This document shows, one piece after another, positions 57,960 to 64,000 of a DNA stretch of 64,000 bases. The position numbers and the translations under genes are program-made. The number at the start of each line of letters is the position of its first letter. Positions within the stretch are counted from its first letter, which is position 1. The stretch comes from Apoderus coryli (Eukaryota; Arthropoda; Insecta; Coleoptera; Attelabidae). Under the pieces are notes generated by a model. That model was not told the DNA's origin. It did no database searches and saw only the letters and a list, made by a program, of their open reading frames with translations. The DNA is taken from assembly GCA_911728435.2 (NCBI GenBank), contig OU452212.1:2982563-3046562 (forward strand), in the 5' to 3' direction.

Positions 57960-59337
57960 ATGCACATTAAAAAAGTCACCTACTGTATAAAAAGCCTTTT
58001 CCAACAAATACGTCTTTAGAGCTTTACGGAATCGAGGAAGGGATGATAGCAATTTGATTTCCATTGGCAGATGGTTGTGCATTTTTTTTGCATTGTATAT
58101 AATCGAGCTTTTGATTAATTCGGAGGATGGGGCTGGCAGATAATAATAATAATAACGTTAAGGATATAAAGATCATGTTCGGAGTTTCTAAGGAGATAAT
58201 TATGGAATGGTCTTTCACAGACATCTGACAGGTGTTTGGGGATTAAGCAGACCGATTCCAATATGAATAAGGAAGGTAGTGTTAGTATTTTAAATTTTCT
58301 GAAGAAGTCCTGGCAATGGGCTCTATAGTGCAATCACAGAGAGTATCGAATAACTCTTTTTCGTAATCTAAAACTACGCCCAAATTGCGTTGCACAGCAT
58401 GTATCCCAGAATGGGAGGGCGTATCGAAGATGGGATTCGAAGAGTGACAAGTAGACTGTTATGGAAGTTGACAAGTAAAGTTCTTTGGAAACTGATCTTA
58501 ACGCAAAACAGGCAGAGCTTAATTTTTTTGATAACGCATCAATGTGCAACTTCCACTTCAGGGAGCTGTCAACAACAAGGCCCAGAAACTTCACAGAAGA
58601 AACGACGTCAATAGTGGAATTATTAAGTTCAAAAGACTGCAGCGCACCTTTATATGACACAGATTTAGTTTTCGCAGTGTCCAAGCACAATAGGTTAGAG
58701 TCACCATGATTTGATGGTGATTAAGTCCTTGGATATGGTACCATGAAGAGCCACACTATCCGGGTCGCACCAAGTGAAACTAGTATCATCAGCAAAGAGA
58801 CATACTTTACCGCTAATGTCTAGGCACGTAATGTCGTTGATACATAGCAAAAACCAAATAGGACCCAACACCAAACCCTGTGGAACTCCACAATCCATCG
58901 GCCTGCAAGAAGACATAGCCGCATTGACCCTCACACACTGACTTCTGTTGCTAAGGCACGACTTAAACCATCCCAGTGGAACCCCCCGAATTCCGTAATG
59001 CTGTATCTTGTTAATTAGGATGTTATGACTTACACAGTCGAATGCTTTGGAGAAATCACAGAAAATTGATGCTGTAAAGTGGAGATTGTTCAAGTTGGAG
59101 TAAACATTGTTGAAGACGGAGAATATAGCATCATTAGTGCATTTGTTAGCTAAAAATCCAAATTGGTGGCTAGTTAATACTCCATATTTGTGCAGAATTG
59201 ATAGAAGTCTCCTTTTAACCAGTCTTTCAATGATCTTGGATAGAGTAGATAGAAGTGCAATTGGACGATAGTTTGAAGCTTGATCCTTATCGCCGCCCTT
59301 GTGCAGAGGAATTATTATAGATGTGTCAATAAAACTG
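57960..59337 (-). pseudogene. Jockey-like non-LTR RT, 5'-truncated
   Basis: From 59337 down there is IIIPLHKGGDKDQASNYRPI, ALLSTLSKIIERLVKRRLLS, HQFGFLANKCTNDAIF, ASIFCDFSKAFDCVSHNIL (catalytic D), MDCGVPQGLVLGP and CLFADDTSFTW (FADD). A frameshift near 58700 is followed by SSVKFLGLVVDSSLKWKLHI and SLFESHLRYALPFWDTCC; the C-terminal part beyond 58334 is broken by stops. The element points toward the plus-strand tail at 57838, so the two insertions are convergent. The left (3') limit is approximate. Confidence 0.82.
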
Positions 59338-60380
59338 TTTCATGTTTTAGAATAACAAGCACAACACTAATAATCTTATTGTATTGACACGTTCCTACAG
59401 AATTTTTATATTTTTTAAAGAAAATCCCTCGGTATATTGGCATACTGCGGCGTATCCACATGGTAGTGGTAGTTAAAACGTAATGAGAGAGAGAGAGCGG
59501 GATATATGCCTGTCTAACCAAGAGTGGAGTCAATGTCATCCTGTACCCCAGTTCTCTCCTGGTGTCTGTGTGTGTATGTATTTCCAGCATGCCGCGCCGT
59601 ATATAGGCCATGCAGGCTATTTTTAGCTTGGTTGGGGCCATCGATCGTCAAGGGGATGTGAGGGGATGCAGTTATTTCAGGAATACATATATTATACCTA
59701 TATCTAACGCTCTTTTGCGTTACCTCCTCCTGAGTACTAGTATAGATGGCCAACGCTTTCAATTCTCTTTTGGTCCATTTTACCTTAAATATCACCCACC
59801 TTTGCAGGTTTGTTTTTACTCACACATACAGTGGCTAAAATTGGAAGCTCAACACCTATGCTTAAAGCTTATTTTAGTGAAAGAGGAACGATAAAAATAG
59901 TGGCGAGGGGATTGGCTGGCTAGACAAGCCTATTAATGCTTGTCTAGGACCTAATATTATCATAGCATCCTTTAAATATACTTGTCCTGTTGCCAAAATA
60001 TCAAGGTCAAACAATTATTCCTTCTTCTTACTAAATTCTATTCTAAGTCGTTCTTGGATAAAAATCTCATCATCATCAGCATTCATTCGCTAATGAGTAT
60101 GAATTAAACCAACTCACGCATTTCTGTTGTGAACTCTAAGATAACTAAACAGATTCACGAGCCGCAAACCTTTGGGATGCGAACGGAATAATATTAATCG
60201 ACTACCTTCACTTTTGGATCGATGGAAGGCTGAAATCGCGAAGAAACGGCCACATTTGCAAGAGAAAAAAGTATCGGGTTTTGTTCTTTTTTCTTCTCTT
60301 TGTAGGCCATATTTATACGTATCTACATATTTTATATTTCAGATCTTCTAGGCCAAGTTCTTTTACGCAAAATAGTAGAT
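59338..60380. other. Unassigned stretch
   Basis: A short (GA)n run is at 59487-59499. Near 60140-60175 a segment shares ACGAGCCGCAAACCTT-like text with 50450-50475, a fragment of the same non-LTR tail. No gene is supported. Confidence 0.35.
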
Positions 60381-60724
60381 TTTATTATAAAATTTATTTT
60401 GCCCCCTTTTCTACTATTTACGAACGCCTATGTAAACAAAATTGTTATGCTGCATGTTATAGGATATCTTATATGAAAGCTATATTATATAATTAGGCAA
60501 TTTTTCGTTTTTGACCCTTTTTTACCCTATTTTCGAACGCCTGTGTGAACCAGTTCATTTATGTAACATTTTTTATGTTATATTCTATCACAACTTTGAA
60601 AAATTATTCCGTATTTCGAATAAGTTTAGGAAGTACCTATATATTTTTTTTATTTTGACCCCTTTTACACTATTTACGAACGCCTATGAAAACAAGTTAC
60701 TTATAACACATTTTATAGCTTATA
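60380..60724 (+). repeat. Tandem repeat with ACTATTTACGAACGCCTATG core (left part)
   Basis: Three copies, with cores at about 60411, 60524 and 60671, each preceded by GACCCCTTTT/GCCCCCTTTT and followed by AAACAAGTTA-like text. Units are ~110-150 bp. The last copy is cut by the compact element ending at 60725, and the array continues beyond 61550. Confidence 0.75.
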
Positions 60725-61460
60725 CAAGAAATCACTGCGTGATTTCCCAGTTGTTTTGTGGAAGTTTTATCTATGACAAAAGTCATTGAGGGTTATAAAA
60801 AAAAATTCAAAAATCTATATATCTCCTAAAAATATTGAAGATAAATAGAAACATTTTTGAGTTACCTCGTAGATCACCTCTACGAGCTTATAGTTACACG
60901 CTAAAGAAAAAAATAAATTCAAATCTAAATCAAAAGATTATTCAAAATATTACTTTTTTGACCTTAAAAAAATAAACAAATACAGTTTTGACTCACCCCA
61001 TATATAAATTTAAAGTGTATGGTAAAAATTTCTAAACATTTAAAATTTATTCGATTGCAATCTAGAAAATTGGTTAAATCTCGGCTAATTAGTGTTTTTT
61101 TTTTGCATCACCCTGTACATGCTGCTTATTAATTAATGTTGTTATAATCTGATAAATACTTAATTTAAATAATAAATCCACTTGTCAAATTCAATAACCC
61201 TATGAAATTTTATACTAAATACCTACTATAAATATATTAGATCGGTGTTTTAAATCTGCTGGCCTAAAAATGGCTGCCTATAATATGATTGTCATCATAG
61301 GAGACGTTATTTTTTAGAACTACCATATCTCTCTATTTGAAACTCGTTGGTCTTAAATTAACGTTAACGTTAATAGCGACGGACGTTATTTTTTAGGACT
61401 ACCATATCTCTCTATTATGGTTCGTTGGTTTGTCATAATTCACGTCATAATTTGGTTTTG
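60725..61460 (-). mobile_element. Compact copy of the hairpin-ended family, inverted
   Basis: On the minus strand it has AACCAACGAACCATAATAGA, the AACGTTAACGTTAA palindrome, CAGCCATTTTTAGGCCAGCA, one satellite monomer (about 61010-60900), the CTACGAGGTAACTC terminus, CCCTCAATGACTTTTGTCAT and the hairpin GAAATCAC-GCA-GTGATTTC (60746-60728) plus TTG at 60725. The 5' limit is uncertain. Confidence 0.7.
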
Positions 61461-61549
61461 GTAAGATGTTTTTCTAACACGACAGACAAATTGCTTGTGT
61501 CAAATAGTTTATTATTATTTTCTTTGTTTACATTAATAGCCTAAGAGTT

Positions 61550-61800
61550 TTCGGCATTATTTAAAAAAATTATTGCATATTTCGAATAAGTTTAGGAAAT
61601 ATATATTTTTTATGTGTTGACCCCTTTTCCACTATTTACGAAAGCCTATGAAAGTAAGTTATTTATGACACATTTTACTTAATATTTCTGCTATGTTTAA
61701 GAAATACGATTTTTTTAAATCTTTTTTACCCTATTTTCGAACGCCAATGTTGTCTAATATTTTATGTTCAATATTTTAGGTTATATTCAATTAAATACGT
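61550..61800 (+). repeat. Tandem repeat with ACTATTTACGAACGCCTATG core (right part)
   Basis: Two more copies (cores near 61632 and 61732). The text before the first (TATTTCGAATAAGTTTAGGAA) matches 60612-60632, showing that the compact element sits inside one array. Confidence 0.7.
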
Positions 61801-62524
61801 AAAAAATTATGCAGTATTTCGGATAAATTTAGATATATATATAGAACTATGAATTTCTTTAATTTTTGAACCCTCTTTTAAACTCATTGCCTACGCTCAA
61901 TGTTTCCCAAAATCTAATCAGCTCCTTGCCATGTCCAATAATATTTTTGTACCAAATTTGGTTAAAATCTGTTAAGTGGTTTTCAGATCTCAAAAAAATG
62001 CTTACTGGAATGTTAATATTTAGTAATTTGATTTCAGAAAAAATAGTGCGAAAGCCCCAAAGATGTTGTTTTCTTCCCAGATTTTGTAAAAAAACATAAA
62101 AATAAAGATGACAATGATATCCAGGAAGGCAATTCTGCGTTGTCACTCATATTTTTATACCCACGCGTCGTTTTGAGCGATTAAAAACATTATTAAAACC
62201 AGCTCTGGCCGCGTTAGTTACAAGCGAAATGAAACTCAACAAGAATATAATAATTTTGATCAAAATGATATTTCAAACTCTCAATAAATATAAATTCTAA
62301 TCGATTATCAATGGTGTGTTCTATGTAATAATAACTCAAACTTCAAGTGCTAAATTATGTTATCGCTATTGAGCACTGGGTCAGATTTGTGTTGAGACAA
62401 TTACTGTTGGTTTATTGTGTTATTTGTATGATTTTGCATTATTTGCTGATATTGGTTACTCTGCATTTATCAAATTCAAAACGTAGACTAAATTGAGATA
62501 TAGCTCCTAGTGCACAATAATTAT
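61801..62524. other. Non-coding stretch
   Basis: No gene or repeat is recognised beyond AT-rich text. Confidence 0.4.
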
Positions 62525-63013
62525 TGTGATAATTTTTTAATAAATATAGTAACCAATCAAATTACTTAATTTTAAGTCATGTGTCAAATTTCAGCCAATC
62601 ACCTCTGGATTACAGCGATAATACCCTACATGTGCTGTTTTCAGTTTGGTGTTTCTCGAGTTTTGTGCGACCAGAGAATACGAACTGAATGCTGAAACGA
62701 GTTTGCATAATTTAATTAATATTGAAAGATTATGCGGTAAGTAAATATGAGAAAAGCTGACGGAACTGAATATAAAAAAGCAACTGTAAAAACAATTTGG
62801 AATACAACGAGTAGGCTACTCCAGGAAAAATACTTCAATGACTTCAAAATTGTATTCGACCCGTTTACCAGTGTGATATTCAAAAATGCGCGAGATACAA
62901 GAAATGCAAAACGTAAAAGATTACAGCAGGATCCAAACAAACGAAAATGCAGTTCATCAAATTTGAGTTCAAGTGATTTGGCTAGAATCATTGGATTATG
63001 GGATGAATGTACA
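62525..63013 (+). mobile_element. Crypton-type element, copy 4 (truncated)
   Basis: The leader (62525-62655) is followed directly by TTTCTCGAGTTTTGTGCGACC. The dyad repeat, the ATG and the first ~45 codons are therefore missing. The central recombinase frame (62747-63013) is well kept (ATVKTIWNTTSRLLQEKYF, NARDTRNAKRKRLQQDPNKR), then stops at GLWDECT, where a reversed RT sequence begins. Confidence 0.72.
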
Positions 63014-64000
63014 CATTTGGGACACAAAAAGGAATCTGGCTTAAAAACTCTGGACAGTCAAGAAGTCCATTAATAATTTTAAAAAGCAATACTAGAGCGG
63101 AATATTCTCTCCGCGTATTTAATGATACTAGATTAAAACGGTTTAGCAGAATATCATGAGGAAACCCAATGGATGGATAAACCCCATCAACCCGAAACCA
63201 CAGCAACTTGGCAAAACGACGCTGGATTCGTTCAATATTAGTTATATGTATGGCATATAGGATTCCATACTACAGATGCATATTCCAGTTTAGATCTGAC
63301 AAATGCGTTGAAAAGAACAATGAGTGCTTGAGGTGTCACAAACTCTTTCGAATTTTGGGCACAATAAAACCCAGAGATCTATAGGATGCTGAAACTATAT
63401 TATTGTAATGAGTAGTAAAGCTCAGTTTACCATCAAACCAAACACCTAAATCTTTAAACGCATCACAATGGACTATTATTTATAGAATATGAAAATTTGA
63501 CAGGGTTTATTTTCCATGTATAGCAAACACTAAAACATTTATCAATATTCAGATAAAGATTATTACTGACACACCACTCATATACAACATTTAAATCGTC
63601 CTGAAGATGAGAACAATCTTCAGTACTATTAATGACAAAATATACTTTGAAGTCGTCAGCATATAATAACGAACTATTTGTCAAGCCACTAGAAATATCA
63701 TCGATAAAACACAGAAACAACAATGGTCGAGGGGAACACCAGATGACACTTTAAAATTTGCGGAACGAAATCCTCGACTTTCAACATACTGAAATCTATC
63801 CTTCAGATACGACTTCAAAAGCAGCAGTAAATTATAAGATAATCCATAACGACACAGTTTACGCAATAGAATACCATGATCAAGTCTATCAAAGGCTTTA
63901 GAAAAATCAGTGTAGATTACAGCTACCTGACCCCCGTTATCAAGTCGCTCAGTTAAGAACTGTGTTAAAACCAATAAATTAGTTGACGTAGAACGACCGG
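63014..64000 (-). pseudogene. Jockey-like non-LTR RT, second copy
   Basis: From the window end down there is GQVAVIYTDFSKAFDRLDHG (catalytic D), SYLKDRFQYVESRGF and KVSSGVP; a frame change; FIDDISSGL, SLLYADDFKVYF (YADD) and DDLNVVYEWCVSNNLYLNID. After further stops comes LLWFRVDGVYPSIGFPHDIL to the CVPN near 63015. The text parallels 31180-32090, the same family. It ends inside the coding region against Crypton copy 4, not at a 3' tail. The join is therefore a deletion or rearrangement, not an insertion boundary. Confidence 0.8.

Overview
This looks like AT-rich (about 70% A+T by eye) nuclear DNA of an insect. Evidence: spliceosomal GT-AG introns in two candidate small genes, frequent taggtacct-type words, and arthropod-type transposons only (Tc1, mariner, hAT, Crypton, Penelope, Gypsy, several non-LTR families). 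The species cannot be named from the sequence. No intact host gene is convincing. The window is a nested transposon graveyard, and nearly every coding trace is a broken transposase, recombinase or reverse transcriptase.

Layout. 1-450: the 5' half of a Crypton-type tyrosine-recombinase element on the minus strand. 726-17656: four head-to-tail elements of 3.4-6.0 kb. Each has a 5' subterminal hairpin, a large array of ~130-bp satellite monomers, a T-rich tract and a 3' terminal hairpin ending in TTG. The next unit starts directly after the TTG. This resembles non-autonomous rolling-circle (Helitron/Helentron-type) elements, but no Rep/helicase is present, so the class is inferred. 17734-18153: a 420-bp hAT-type MITE with a perfect 8-bp target duplication. 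19279-19542: a two-exon THAP-domain frame. 19972-22370: a 5'-truncated non-LTR retrotransposon with one nonsense codon. 25.5-32.1 kb: RT fragment, second Crypton, Gypsy pol remnant, Jockey-like RT. 33464-35075: a Tc1 element with IR/DR ends. 35685-39235: a long-TIR element carrying a decayed GCDTTS-motif ORF with a nested RT fragment.

40-42 kb: a 5'-truncated Penelope-like element with a 10-bp target duplication and a hammerhead ribozyme, a second hammerhead on the opposite strand 350 bp away, and a 130-bp-arm foldback. 43.4-44.7 kb: third Crypton ending in a long hairpin. 44.8-45.5 kb: hAT remnant. 47.5-49.1 kb: a three-copy ~285-bp tandem repeat whose first copy is split by a 747-bp MITE. 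50.5-52.4 kb: mariner and RT pieces. 52.8-53.6 kb and 60.7-61.5 kb: compact single-monomer relatives of the 726-17656 elements. 54.66-55.65 kb: a two-exon SAM-like frame. 57.4-59.3 kb: two convergent non-LTR remnants. 62.5-64 kb: a fourth Crypton fused to a Jockey-like RT.

The most informative signals are: the tandem hairpin-ended element array, with base-pair covariation at both hairpins and satellite expansion inside the elements; the paired hammerhead ribozymes; the Crypton family with dyad-symmetric direct repeats around its recombinase; and the long-TIR element with the uncharacterised GCDTTS ORF.
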